DNA of 64,000 bases from Sclerodactyla briareus (Eukaryota > Echinodermata > Holothuroidea > Dendrochirotida > Sclerodactylidae): assembly GCA_026419785.1 (NCBI GenBank), contig JAODTK010004976.1, positions 1 through 64,000 of the forward strand. Direction: 5' to 3'. How positions within the stretch are numbered: position 1 is the first letter of the stretch; each line of letters opens with the position of its first letter. Both the position numbers and the translations under genes were made by a program. A model generated the notes under the pieces. It was given only the letters and a program-made list of their open reading frames with translations, was not told the DNA's origin and made no database searches. Positions 1-12,490 of the stretch are shown here, piece after piece.

Positions 1-1135
1 CGCGACAGGCAATACTGGTTAGACCGTTTATGGATTCGCGCTTGTAGGTAGGAATACTTTTATAGGGATTAGATTAATAGCGTCCTGAGGGCTAGTTTCC
101 TTTTGATGGACAAAATAATTCTTTATCCACATTTATAACCCTATATGCACTATGTGATAATAGTATGTGATATTAACGAAAACGTGCTGCCGTAACGGGA
201 ACACAATGGCCAAAGTACCTTAATAGGTCAGATAACAGAAAAACCCATACGTTTCACCCAACACCGGCGAAATCTAGAAAGATGTGCACAATCATACTCG
301 GGCAAAACCAAGATAGAGGTTCGGTTTTTGGGTTTGCCTGTCGACCGTGTAGTCCACTCTCATAGATTTCTCAATTCGCCGTTATAATGTAGGAGGCGAT
401 GACATGGGAGGGCTCGCAACGGATAACATCTATGAGAACTTGTTCTGATAACCGACAACACCATTTAAAACTGCGTCTGTTCCCAATATTTGTAGTGCAT
501 ATCTCTTTTAATACGAGCTAGAGAGCATTGAGAATACAAGTTGTTATAATCACCATGTTAAGAAGACTTCTAAACGTTATTAAACATAGGTCAGGGAGAA
601 ATATATCAGAGTAAATATATGCGCAAAAATGATATATTAAAACAAAGGGCAGAAAAAAAAGGGGTTAAAAATATGTCAACTCGGTGTGGATGCAGGCACG
701 TAGAACATTGGGCAATTAGGGATATGCATAGTAAATCACTTATATCGTAGCTTTTTCCAAGTGAACTCATGAATAATTATCATTGTTATTGCTGTTATTT
801 TGTGGTGGGGGCGGCATTGCGCAGTAACGCAAGTGATATTTCAAAACACAAGCACTCATAATTTAAAATAGCTTTGTTGCCACACTAATAGGGCCGAATG
901 ATGTATTATATCTTTATAAAAATTTCAGTGTCCCTCTTGTACATCGGAATCAATTTCAGGTCACGTTGAAATTAGCACCGTACTCGCGACAGACAATGAG
1001 GTTAGACACTAATATGGATTCGAGACTTGTAGTAGAAAATTCTTTTATAGTGGGGCTTAGATTAATAACTGTCATGATAGGATGGTTCCTTTGGAATGGG
1101 ACAATATGATTATCCCCCATTTTCTAACCAATAGA

Positions 1136-1907
1136 TGTGGTAGCGGCCCAGCCAAATTACAAAATTGGCAAGACAATACTTTCTGTGAGTTTGTCATATT
1201 GCCTGGCTAAGCGTTTACGATCCTGTCGCTGTGAGGCTCACCGTCTTTGACAGCTTCATCTCGTCTGTTCTCAACAGGTAAGTTATGACACTTACTAGGG
1301 TTCGTATACATTATCTATAAATTTTACATATTTACATCAATTTATGTGCATGTAAAATTCCTTATGGCATGATATTTCGGCGTTTACAGGTACAGTGATC
1401 GATCACATATTCCAGCCTAGGCCTACGGTGCTATTGATTACAGTGCCATCGTAGCACTACATAGCGGCATGTAAGTTGGTGCCGTAAAATAACCGCGCTT
1501 CGCCCGGTTGCAGGGCAGGGTCCATGTCTGTTCATCGTGGCGTAGCATCATTGCATTTCACGCTAGGTTGGCTGTGTTATCACAAAGTGCTACGTTATAT
1601 CGCTTCATAGCAGCAGCCTTCCCCTGCCGGTTATTTCGCCATGGCTTAGGACCATCGATAGTTTGCTCAGTCTGAATGCGACTAGTGCAGCATTCATTAT
1701 GCGTACTTCACTTATGTGGTTCCTTGCTTTGCTACACACTCGGTATGCATATTACTATTACTTTCACACACACGCTGTTCCTAGTTTTTGGTTTCTGTTC
1801 ATATCTTTTGAGGGACAATGGTGGGCGTGGAGAAATGAGAGATTTCGCTGGATTTGACGCTGTGTGGAAATCTTTGGCTTATGGTAAGAGATGGGGTATT
1901 GGCAACA
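1136..1907. mobile_element. Insert in repeat copy 2; possible solo LTR
   Basis: The flanking tandem-repeat sequence is continuous across this block when compared with the first and third copies, so about 770 bp was inserted here. The insert can be bounded as TGTGGTAGCGGCC at the left and GGTATTGGCAACA at the right, the TG...CA form expected of a long terminal repeat. A TATAAAT lies near 1315. I see no clear target-site duplication and no coding domain; the two overlapping frames of 64 and 108 codons have no recognisable motifs. A solo LTR is the best guess; an unknown SINE or MITE is possible. Confidence 0.35.
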
Positions 1908-3590
1908 TCTCAAACTCTTCATATGCACTATGTGATAATTGTATGGATATTAGGAACACCGTGATTGCGTCCGTAATGGAAACACAGTTGGCAATTACCT
2001 AAAATGTGAATAGGTCAGATACAGAAATAAACGGAAGTTTTACCAACACCTGGAATTTGTAGTTCACGCAATCATTACTTGGGCGAGCATATAGAGGTTC
2101 GGTTATTTGGGTTTTGGTTTTTGCCTTGTTCGCCGTGTAGTGTAGTCACTCTCAGGATTCTCAATCGCCGTTATAATGCCGATGCACCACATGGAGGGAT
2201 TGCACCGAATAACATCTGTGGGAAACGTTCTAATCACCGACAAACACCGTTTAAATATCGTGTCTGTAGCGTAAAAGAGCGTATATCTCTTTCAATAGAG
2301 AGCTAGTAGAAACAATGAGAAGGGAAGTTGTTATAATCACCATGTAAAGGAAACTTCATAATCTTTATTATCTATAGGTGAGGGAGCAGAAATATCAGGG
2401 GAAAAATATATGTTCCAATGATGTTTATTGAGCTAGACAGCAATAGGTTATAAACAATATTGCAATCGGTGGATGCAGCTGTAACGTTGGTGACTAGTCA
2501 ATTAGGGATATCCGTATATGAATTTCAAAACTCTCGTAGTTTTTTTCGAACCAACTTTCAAGGAATAATGAAATATTATTATCATTGTCATCTCGAGGTG
2601 GGGGCGGCATTGAGCAGTAGAGGAAAGTATACTTCAAAAACAACACTCATATTTACAAATAGGCTGTCTATTCCTAAATATGCCGAATGATTTTGTATAT
2701 CTTTAAAATCTCATGTCCCTCTTATGCACTCGGGATCAATTGCAGGGCAATGGTTAGACCGTTTTATGGATTCGAGACTTGTAGGAAGGAATCTTTCATA
2801 GTGAGCTTAGATTGATCACTGTCCTGAAGGGCTGGGTTCCTTGAATGGGACAAATGATGCTCGTCACACATTTTCTAATGCAATACATGCACTATGTGAT
2901 AATTGTATGTGATATTAGCAAAAATGTGCTGCATAACTGAAACAGAGTTGACAATTACCTAAAATGTGAATGAGTCAGATACAGAAATAACCGAACGTTT
3001 TACAACACCTGGAGTAAATCATGCAATCATTACTCGCGCCAACAACATGTTTTTTGTCTTATCGCCGTCTAGTCACTGTCATGGCTTACTCAATAACCCT
3101 TGTACCAGAGGAATATTATTTTCTGGGAACTTGCTATAATAACCGAACAACACCATTTAAATGTCGCGTCTGTTCTCCAATATTTTCTGAGCGTGTATCT
3201 CTTTTAATACGGAGCTACAGAGCAATTAATGAGAAGGGAAGTTGTTATAATCACCATGTTAAGGAGACTTCATAATCGTCATTATCAAGGTCAGGGAGAC
3301 TTATTAGAGTAGATATATTTGCAATGAGGATATATTACAATAGCAAGCAATAGGGTATGAAAATATTGCAATCGGTGGATGCAGCTGTAACATTGGTGAC
3401 TGGTCGATTAGGGATATGCGTATTCCATTACAATATATCATAGCTTTTTCGAATTAAACTTCAAGGATTCTTTATTATTGTCATCTCGGGGTGGGGGCGG
3501 CAGGTACTCTCGCGACAGCTATAATAGTTCGACCCTATGGAATTCGAGACTTGTAGGGAGGAACCATTGCGCATATGGGCTTCGATTATT

Positions 3591-3611
3591 CGCCGACCTG
3601 TTAGGTCGGCG
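3591..3611. other. Perfect 9-bp hairpin
   Basis: CGCCGACCT and AGGTCGGCG pair perfectly around the loop GTT. It lies in the fourth tandem copy where the other copies have an unrelated block. No T-run or gene adjoins it, so a transcription role is not indicated. Confidence 0.6.
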
Positions 3612-3797
3612 TTCGTTTGAATAGAAAATGATGCTAATCACACATTTTCTAATGTAATATAGCACTTTAATTATTTGTATACTGATAAATCAAAATTACT
3701 GGACAACTGGGACATTGTGCACAGTTAGCAATCATTACCTGTGAATAATGTGAATAAGTTAGACACGGAAATGACCTAAACGTTTCACAACAGCTGA

Positions 3798-5133
3798 ATC
3801 CAGGCCGTCAGTCTCACCAGTATCGAGTTGTAAGGTGATGGACTCAATATTTCGGGTTCTATGAATTAACCTTGTCGATGAAAAATCTGATTAGCACCTC
3901 CCAGCATGTTTCAAAAAAGGTCGTTCGTGTTTGTCTAATCTTTTAGAATTAATGGGAGATGTTACTAATGCTGTTTACTGATGCAACACATCCCCGTTTT
4001 GATATTATCTTCTTGGGACTTTCAGGAATCCTTCCTAAAGTTCCCCATAAACGTCTGTTCTCAAATTGGAGAGTCTAATGTCCTCAGATGGATTCGAGGG
4101 TGGCTTCATGACGGGACAACGGGTTGTTATTAACGGTTGTGCTTCTTCTTGGCAGAAAGGTCACTAGTGGCGTCCCACAGGGATCGTTTTCTTCTTGGGA
4201 CCCCGCTTGTTTCTGACTTACATAAACAATCTTGATAATTCAGTCAATCCAGAGTGAAAAGTTTGCAGACAACACAAATTGTACCGAGAGGTTTCGTCGG
4301 ACGACGATGTTAAAATTGTTCAGAATGATCTTGACCTGATTTCCAAGTGTTCTTCTGATTGGCAGATGTTGTTCAACGCTGGCAATTATAAAAGTAATGC
4401 ATGCTGTTTCCAAAATAGTAATCCTCATATCTGTTTGACTGGTCAGGATATTCAGGTGGTCGACTTGGAAAAAGATCTTGGTGGGTGCCTCCGAGGGTTC
4501 GTTGAAACCTTCTAAGCAGTGGATTCTCGGTGGATTCTTGGTCTGATAAAGCGGCATTTCACTTCCTTGGATGAGGATATAGTTCTCAGACTCTTCAAGC
4601 AACTAGTGAGTCCTCACCTCGAGTATTCAGTCCAAGTGCGGAACCCTTATTTCGTGAAAGATGAGCAGTTGATTGGAAATGTCCAGAGGAGGGCTACTGA
4701 ATAATTAGTAGCCTGAGAGATTTCCCGTACGAGGAATGACTCAGGCGTCTTGGGCTAACTTCGATGGAGCTGGGTGGGTTCGGGTGTTTGATCCAGGTCT
4801 TCAAAATTGTCCATAGACTTGATGGTTTGGCATTCGATGACTTCTTGAGTTTTCCAAATGACTACTACTCGTGGGCACCACCTCAAGCTTCGAGGTACTC
4901 GGTGTAAGAATATGGATCTTCGAAGCACTTCTTTTCACAGAGAGCCATCAACGAGTGGAATAGCCTTCCGGAAAATGTTGTTATGTCTGGTAGTGTGTGA
5001 ATGCCTTCAAGAAGGCCCTTGAATATTCTTCAAAATTGTGGGCGAACTATGTAGTTTCTGGACTCGCTTGCTTTTTGTGGGATTGTGGTTTCAGGGTCGT
5101 TTCTAACTGAACTGAACTAAACTAAACTAGTAG
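3798..5133 (+). mobile_element. 5'-truncated CR1/jockey-type LINE, reverse transcriptase remnant
   Basis: Read in shifting frames, the segment gives the order of motifs of a non-LTR reverse transcriptase: a palm block ending KVPHKRL near 4045, a WIRGWLHD-like block near 4090, VPQG near 4170, and the catalytic block read here as FADN (KFADN in KFADNTNC) near 4265 where FADD is normal. The thumb and connection region follows (frame 4279-4515, then 4519-4704 with HLEYSVQVRNPY and VQRRATE). A C-terminal RAINEWN-like block lies near 4945. It ends with a short tail built from AACTGA/AACTA units at about 5104-5129. Each side continues the 970-bp tandem repeat, so this is an insertion into that array. 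Many frameshifts make it inactive. Confidence 0.85.
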
Positions 5134-5313
5134 ATCATGCAATCATTACTCGGCCAGCATATAGAGGTTCGGTTTTTTTTTGTGTCTTACTCCGTCTAGT
5201 CACTGTCATGGCGTACTCAATTGCTGTATAATGAAGAGCTACGACAGGGAGGCTTGCACCAGATTAATGTTATGTGAACTTGTTCTAATACGCCAACCAC
5301 CATTTAAATATCG

Positions 5314-6140
5314 ATTTGATCTCACCCCTGGGATCTCACACCCTGCTCTGCCTGATCCAGGTATTCAGGAATCTGTGAGCTGGTATGATTTACTCAATCG
5401 CTATATTATGTAGAGGCGAGGGCAATTCAATTCAATCGACCTTGTGTATACTCAAGCATTCATACAATGTACATAGCAAAGCACTAAGTATAAGCGGGAC
5501 ACTAGAAAAACGAGTGTTTTTATCGGAGCTGGGGACCCAAACAAAGCTTATATACAATGAAACAAAAAAGAGGATGTCAGATGTAACTGGGACTAACTCT
5601 GAAGGCATTCCGAGTATTCAGCGAGTAGATAACATTTTAGCTCATTCTTAAATTACTAATGTGAGTTCTCAAAGGGTTACAATCATTTGGCGTTGAATTC
5701 CAGATTTTGTAGCAGTAAAATTCAAAAGGAGTTTGACGTGTTTTTATAATTGTTCCTTATTTAGTGAAGAGTGAATTTCTCCTCACATAATTGAAAACTG
5801 GCAACGAATCCCCAGGGTTTACGATGTCGTTGACAACCGTAAGGCCATTGACAAATGGTTCTCTGTTACCTACGCAACCGAATTCCCAAGAACGCAAACT
5901 TGCCAAATGTATATAATCTCTATTCTTTCCATGCATTGGAGATATATTGTATTAGTTTTCCTGACCTGTCCTAAATTAGCGACAGCCATTAGTGATGAGA
6001 CCCTAATCTTATTTCGGCGGCACATGTGTCCAGTGATATTATGATTTTGTTTGGTAGCTCCCGTCCGCCGGATGGTCCATACACAAGATTGGGGGAGAGT
6101 TCAATCAACCGCTGTCTATGCTCCGTCTAGGGAAGGAGGG
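5314..6140. other. No recognisable gene
   Basis: AT-rich sequence after the tandem array. An 88-codon open frame (5385-5651) has no motif, signal peptide or flanking splice logic that I can recognise. Confidence 0.5.
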
Positions 6141-6500
6141 TCTTTTACTTAAGACCTAATTAGTCCAACTGACTAGTAACGTCCGTAACGACAGTGCAAC
6201 TCCCGTCACCTGACTTGACAGTTTTCTAGTCATAGTCATCACGACTAGTTTACACACCACGGTCGTTTGTATCACCTATTATAACAGGCTAACTCAAAGC
6301 ATGCTACTGACTTATTATTCACTTCACCAGTCGGAAATGACTGTCTACCGACTAGAGCACAGACTAGCTTACAAAATGAATCCGATTTCCACGGACTATG
6401 TCTTGACTAGCAAATTTGTTAGTCAGTGTGGTGCCTCTCCCGACTAGCAGCTTTAAGTATCTAGTCCATGGTCACCGACGAACGTGTTTTCTAGTAAAGT
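6141..6500. repeat. Cluster of GACTAG / CTAGTC motifs
   Basis: About ten copies of GACTAG or its reverse complement CTAGTC, some as near matches such as TTAGTCAG, fall within 350 bp, often in the context CGACTAG or TCTAGTC. Spacing is irregular, roughly 10-70 bp. The intervening DNA is not repeated, so it is not a simple tandem array. Possible readings are clustered binding sites or the decayed interior of a transposon subterminal region. Confidence 0.5.
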
Positions 6501-7590
6501 GCAACTCAAAAGCAAAATTTCACCTATTCAGCCCTAAGAAAAAGACATGATTGGCTAAACAGAGATAATATTGTGGGGACTGGTATATCTAATGATAACG
6601 TCTATACCGATATAAAGTTCCATGTGGATTCACTGATCTTTAAAGTTAGCTCCATTCTGCATATGAATCAATAAAATGGACCATACACGCAACAACATAG
6701 GGCTAACCTCTTGTATTTTATTGTTTGATTGTGATGACTGGAACAATTGACGAATGTCTGTCTTTTACACAGTGACCATCAACACCTATCAACCCACTAC
6801 CTGACTGCGGCAATCCATCTCACAGACTAATCATTTCTAAAGTGAAAGTTATGTGTTTATTTGTTTAAAAAACAGAATATTCGCAGAGTTTTGCACCTAC
6901 GACAGGATGCTTTTCAATCTCACCCAATATGCAAATGATTGATTGTCGGGTTTAGACAGGCACAATTAGTGTTTCCTCAGCTCTTATCAGCCTCTTGCCT
7001 GATAATGCAGTTGTCTTCTAATGTACATGCCATACACGATTGTGTCATATGGTGTGATACAATCAGTAAACTGTAATAACATACATGGACGTTATCTATT
7101 CAGCTCCCTAGATGTTCACTCAATGTTCATGTCATTGAGTGTAACATCTGGTGGATCACCAGAATATTTAAGAAATCAGTCCTAATTCAGTGTTTTATAA
7201 GAGACAAGGTTATTCGTACTACATCACAAGAAATGTACTGTACATTTGATATATAGTTTACATGAGTACACACCTAGTTGGGGCACTGATAATAGTTGCC
7301 GTCTAATGATGACATTTCCCCTGGAGCACTACCATATCAACTTGAAGTGCAAAACCAATTACACCCCTTGAATAAGGTCATTATACTTATGCACCGAGAC
7401 CCGGGAATCGGTACCAAGCCACCCTCAAAGCACCACACCATAAGGTGTTTGGATAAAACCACTGGGCACTACACACGTCTCCCAATGCCACATCATGAAC
7501 ACATGTTCCATAACCCCAAATCCTGAATTTGGAGTCCCAAACAATATTCCTCTGGTCCCAATGAATGAGTTTTATCACACCAGTGCTGTC
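6501..7590. other. No recognisable gene
   Basis: AT-rich DNA with only short open frames lacking motifs. Nothing supports a gene on either strand. Confidence 0.5.
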
Positions 7591-8690
7591 TTTTTTTTTT
7601 TCAAATCTTTTCTTGAGAAGTGGAGGTTGCATTATGTCTTGTGTAGCACTTTTAAATGAAAATCTTGCATTGACCTAACGTTTCTTGGTCCGAAAGAAAA
7701 AAAAAACCTACATCAAACTAGTTCAGACCCTACCTCAAGAAACCTGTATTTTCATCCGTGCAAAATATACAAGCCGAGAACTAGCGTTCATGTACTCCCC
7801 ATGAAAAAAGCCTGCATTCCATCCGATTTTGACGGGATTGGATCCGGCATTCTGAACTGATCATGTTAACAAGGATTTCAGACCTTGACCACTCTTAAAC
7901 AGCCTTTGACCTGATCCCAAGCAAAAGGATCATGTACTCATTCTGGGGAACCTATACCTAGTATGGGCTTTATCCATTTAGGTGGGGTTTAGTTCCCTTG
8001 TTAACAAGCTGGAATTTGCTAAATATCAATCTCACACAAATTTCATTCCCCCTCCCCCTCCCTGCCAAATGACCCCCATATTCGCAAGAACAACATAGTT
8101 CATTGACTTTTTATTTTATTTTATGAAAGAGCTGCATACAAAATTTCAGCTTGAATGGACCCAAGTATTATGAAATTATCAAGTTAACAAGATGTTCAGA
8201 CATGGTCCTCTTGACCTCTAATGACCTTTGACCTGACCCCAAGGCGATAGGAATCATGTACTAACTATGGGAAACCCACTTACAAAGTGTGGGCTCCATC
8301 CATCTAGGTGGAGTGGAGTTCACAATTTTAACAAGCTAATTGTTCGGCCAAATATCAATTTTCCAACAATTCTTTCATTTTTCACCAAAATGACACTCAG
8401 TAAACATTTTTCAAAGAAATTCCACATATTTTCATGGAATTAACCCCTGGTCCACATTGGAAACAATAGGTTTCATGTACTTCTCATAAAAAAGCTGTGC
8501 AAACCAAATTTTTCAGCTTGATTGAACGAAGCATCCAGGACCTCTCTTGATCTCTGATGACATTTGGCCTGACCCCCAGAACATTAGGGATCATGTACTA
8601 TATAATCATGGGCATCCCACGAACAAAGTATGATCTCAATCCATGTAGATGGGGTTGAGTGATTGTGTTAACAAGCCAGGCATCACACAT
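7591..8690. repeat. ~330-bp tandem repeat with DR1-like motif
   Basis: A block reading TGACCTTTGACCTGACCCCA, then GGATCATGTACT, then GGGCTCCATCCATCTAGGTGG and TTAACAAGC recurs about every 325-340 bp (anchor ATCATGTACT at about 7929, 8252 and 8590). The best copy contains TGACCTTTGACCT at 8222-8234, the arrangement bound by HNF4/RXR/COUP-type nuclear receptors, though here it is part of a repeat. No open frame persists through the copies. The same family lies in inverted orientation near 44 kb. Confidence 0.75.
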
Positions 8691-11600
8691 ACTCACTGTT
8701 ATGACTGCACGAATCCTCTCACTTCATCAAGGAATGGGAGGCTGGATCATTTTTCGGGAGAAGGGTTGGAGACCAAGAAAATAACCCAGGCCGGTCTCAA
8801 GCACTACATCATTGTTGGTATCATGATACAATCTGCATGTATTAATGAAATACACAAATGCTAAATACTGTATGTGTCCATTACTCAAATCCATGTTACC
8901 GTGTTGACATAACCCAATAAATCATTAGGATTGCATAAGACTGTACAAAATAGTGGAAACAGAAACAGGGATGGTGATGTGTCAAATTTAATGTCATTCA
9001 GCCTAACTAGGTCGTGTTACACAACAATCAGTTGGGGGCGCTGATTATTTGCAGCTTCCATAACCCCCAATTTGAAATGCTCATTGCCCACTGTACCTCG
9101 TCTACAAATTGACATTTTGTTTTGCCAGAGTAAATGCTATTTTTTGAGAAACACACAATATCTCTTCATATATTCAGGTGATTGTTACTCTAAGCGTATT
9201 AGGTGATCGCGATGTATCCTGTCTCTTCAAGTTTGCTCAGCCGCGTTGATATAGTCGCTTCATATTACGAGGTTAGGGTCACGCCCCCGCAGCAACAGGC
9301 CCCGCCGGCCTAGTCCTTTTGAATTACAGACATGTTCTAATCGCCGCAAAAAACCGTGTTTCCGTCGCAAAATGTCTCTGCTGAGTGCAGTTTACTGAAG
9401 TAGCAGTTTGGTGGGATGCCAAGGAGTAAGTGTTGTTTTGAAGTTTAATATTATTAGTCGAATAATCAAGATTTGTGTAGCCATTTGTCTCGCATAGCCT
9501 GCGCGCACGAAGCCGTAGATTATCCTATATTCCGTATGCCTATTCGCTGTAAGGTTGTGTGGTGTTCCTGTAGTTCCTGTAGTGTCGTAAACTAGCGCTA
9601 CGGTTCCGTCATATTTTAACGTCAAACTTCATTGCTATTCTTCGGCAGTTTTAAATCAATTTTAGATCCTTTTAGCTAGCGTGTTCTAAGGATATATAGG
9701 GACTTGTTCATGCTTATATGTACGCATTATATCAATTTGATCAGTAGTTACAGACATTTAAACACACGCAGTGGGTCCGTCGTCAAGATTGGGTTCCGTT
9801 GGAACACATAATATGTGTAGTCTCGATAACAGCGTCCGTATTTCCCCAAACTCTCTTACGGGTGAGGGCGCTATAGATACCTAAATAGTTATTGTGACGA
9901 AATGACTGTTTTGTTATACTTAAAGAGAAAGTCTGCTCTAGAGGACATTGCTAATTCCACGGACTGTTACGCAATGTCGTTAGAAGTATGAATTGTTCGC
10001 TTTTGCATACTATGTAACCTTTTAAGTTTTTTCTAGTTATTTTGCATATATTTTCTTTATTTCTGTATACATTGAATGATGTAGCATACAGTTTCAAGCA
10101 TCTAACAAAATTCTGAGTTCCTTGACTCTTTCAACGATCCAGTGATCATGGGCAATCAGTGCCCGTATGTGAGAGTTAGTCCAAGTATAGATTACTTGGA
10201 GTGGAGGTTCTCTACCTGATTGCGAATGGCTGTAGTGAATTGCACATCTTCATAAATGTCGAGAATATAGGTTGTAAGAACGGCACTGATTTTAGAATTG
10301 GTCGGATGCTTGATAGTTCATACATCGAGGATTCATCCTGACATTGCAGCACAGGGAATGAAAGAGGCAATGGCAATACCTACACATTCCACAATAAGAG
10401 TGAATTGCACCCCTTCTATGGAGTAGCCCCATTCACAGATCTGGAGGTAGACAATTGATCGCCTGCAAAAAATATGAATAAACGGTCAACCATTCTTTAA
10501 TGAAGAGATTGACGATCAGCCATTTTTTCAAATGAAGAGACTGCTAACAGGGTGAACAGGCTCTATCATTAATTATGAATTTGGTAGGCCATGAATGCAG
10601 ACAATACCGAATTATAAATAGGGCAACCACCAAAAGTGCCTCTACAGAAGGGGAGGGGTGGCAAAAGGATTTGCCTGACAAGAGGACAAGGTCCAGATTA
10701 GGGGTTGGGGGTGGGGCAAAGTCCAAAATGGGGTAGGGGGGGGGGCAGCATCCCATTCCTGACAGGTTTACGCTGACTCTTTCTCCCTACCAACAGAAAT
10801 ATTTTGGGTCTTCTCATTTTTCCATTTCCAATGAAATGAAATTCTAAATTGTCTTCAAATTCCCCCTACCAAGAAATTTGTTAAAGCTGGGGGGTTGTCC
10901 CATCTGGTGGGCTGAGTAGCTTGCAGATTGTAAGAGAAATTTCCAAGCAGACTATTGTTAACTGCTAATGACACTACTGACTAGTAGGCCTATACATTAT
11001 GTAATGTGCATTGCCAGAATTCTCTGACATGTTGCTCTGTATGTTACACAGGTTATCAGGGTGGTGCCTTCCAATTTCAGCGAAACGAACCAGATTAGGG
11101 GAGCAGTGGCAGGGGGTCCGGACCCCCCGTTTGGTTCAGAGCCTTTGGAAACACGAATGCATTTCTTCCAATAATGTGGATGTAAATGGCTTCTAGGGGG
11201 TAGGATTTGAGGGGTTTCGGGGCTTTTGGGGGGCTGGGGCTCAAGCCCCCAAGATATGTGCTCGAGCCCCCCCCCCCTCCGAAAGAAACGCCAGAGGGTG
11301 GTTTGATATGTTTATGTTGCGTATGCATATTGACCTGATCATAAGCGTCCTGCCCCCTCTCCCCACCCTTAGGCCCACCTAGTTTCCCGCAGGTCACATT
11401 TTCTCGCGAACTGAGCCTAACTACTCCGTAAACAAATGTGAATTCGGTCAATTACGAAGCAAATGTTATATTGCAATAATGCCACGACACGCCAACGACC
11501 GTGGTGACAAGACACCCCAATAATGATTTTTATATCACAGTAATCCATGTATATCAATTGATACTATTTTTTTTCGACACTTTTTCATGCTTGAGAAATT

Positions 11601-12110
11601 GCAGAAACGTGACCTATAGTTGCAAGGCTGGAACATGCAGTCATACATCGTAGAGTTTCTGAACGTTAAAATTTTCCTCCGCGGCCAACCTATGATGCGC
11701 TTCCGACTAGACCAATTATCCCCCGACATTTTAAAGAACCTAACTCTGCCCTTGTTAGCCCTACCCCCCCCCCCCCCCCCCACCTCGCAAACGGGACTCA
11801 GGAACGGCGCCAGTGGTCAAAAAGCTCGGGAAGTGCCGTTTTCTGCAATCTGGGGGAGAAATGAACACACTACGTACTATCGGGTTCGGACCCCTCCCTT
11901 TAAAAATTCCTGCATCTGCCCCTGGGAAGTCATGGACTATAGTCTACATAGAGGGGCATTTGTGTAATATATTTGCAGAGGGGTTGAGGAGAGAGAGTAG
12001 ACTAGGGGAGTCAAATGAAAAAAAAAATGTAAAAAAAAGTTCAAGAAAGGTGAGTGAAACAAAAACTAATCGTCATAACACTACTAACTTATCATTGAAA
12101 AATAGCAAAT
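8691..12110. other. Non-coding stretch with homopolymer and G/C-rich patches
   Basis: No gene is recognised. Notable local features are a G-rich strip at about 10640-10750, the palindrome at 11112-11127, a C run at about 11764-11780, and a G/C-skewed block at 11200-11280. The open frames here (for example 11095-11451 minus and 11620-11967 plus) are low-complexity proline/glycine translations of these runs. Confidence 0.5.
11112..11127. other. 16-bp perfect palindrome GGGGGTCCGGACCCCC
   Basis: The sequence is identical to its reverse complement and sits in a stretch resembling a short dispersed repeat with GGGG/CCCC-rich ends. No function is apparent. Confidence 0.6.
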
Positions 12111-12490
12111 AATATAATAATATAATAATAATGTGGTGCTTATATAGCGCCTTACGCAAAGCCTCAAAGCGCTTAAGAAAGAGGGAATAGTCAACAGTTA
12201 CGGAAGAGGAAAGTTTTCAGCTTCTTTCTGAAGGATTCCAATCACTGGTGGCCGACCGAAAGTCGTCTGGTAGGCTATTCCAAAGAGATGGTCCTGCCGA
12301 GACAAAAGCCTTGTTACCATAAGTATTAGTAATTGCGTTCTTTTTTGATGATATAAGTTGCGAGAGGACGAACGCAGAGTGCGTGTAGGGCAATACGGCT
12401 CAATCAGGTCTTACAGTTACTTTGGGCCGATGCCCTTGAAGATCTTAAACATGGTGAGTAGAAGTTTGAACGAGATACGATCAAAGAAAT
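12111..12490 (-). mobile_element. 3' end of a LINE (RT C-terminus) with ATT tail
   Basis: Translating the minus strand gives, in broken frames, the conserved C-terminal blocks of CR1/L2-like reverse transcriptases: RISFKLLLTMFKIFKG near 12470, then LIEPYCPTRTLRSSSRNL near 12390, then TYGNKAFVSAGPSLWNSLP near 12270-12320. The element ends in AAGCACCACATTATTATTATATT, so the (AAT)n run seen on the plus strand at 12111-12135 is its 3' microsatellite tail. It is 5'-truncated and has at least three frame breaks, so it is a dead copy. Confidence 0.85.

Larger units (their letters stand above)
1..5313 (+). repeat. Head-to-tail array of a ~970-bp repeat unit, about four copies
   Basis: Four copies begin at about 1, 985, 2741 and 3511, each opening with a version of CGCGACAGGCAATGGTTAGA and continuing through shared blocks such as TGCACTATGTGATAATTGTA, ATAGAGGTTCGGTTTTTGGG and GTTGTTATAATCACCATG. 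Copy 1 is about 984 bp. Copy 2 is about 970 bp once a 772-bp insert is removed. Copy 3 lacks the last ~170 bp. Copy 4 is split by a LINE and fades out near 5313. Copies differ by many substitutions and short indels. Reading frames inside them are not shared between copies, so I see no gene. It could be a satellite or the internal repeats of a larger element. Confidence 0.85.

Noticed and set aside
4240-4602. 120-codon minus-strand frame
   Set aside because: It is the shadow of the plus-strand LINE reverse transcriptase, whose motifs read on the other strand.
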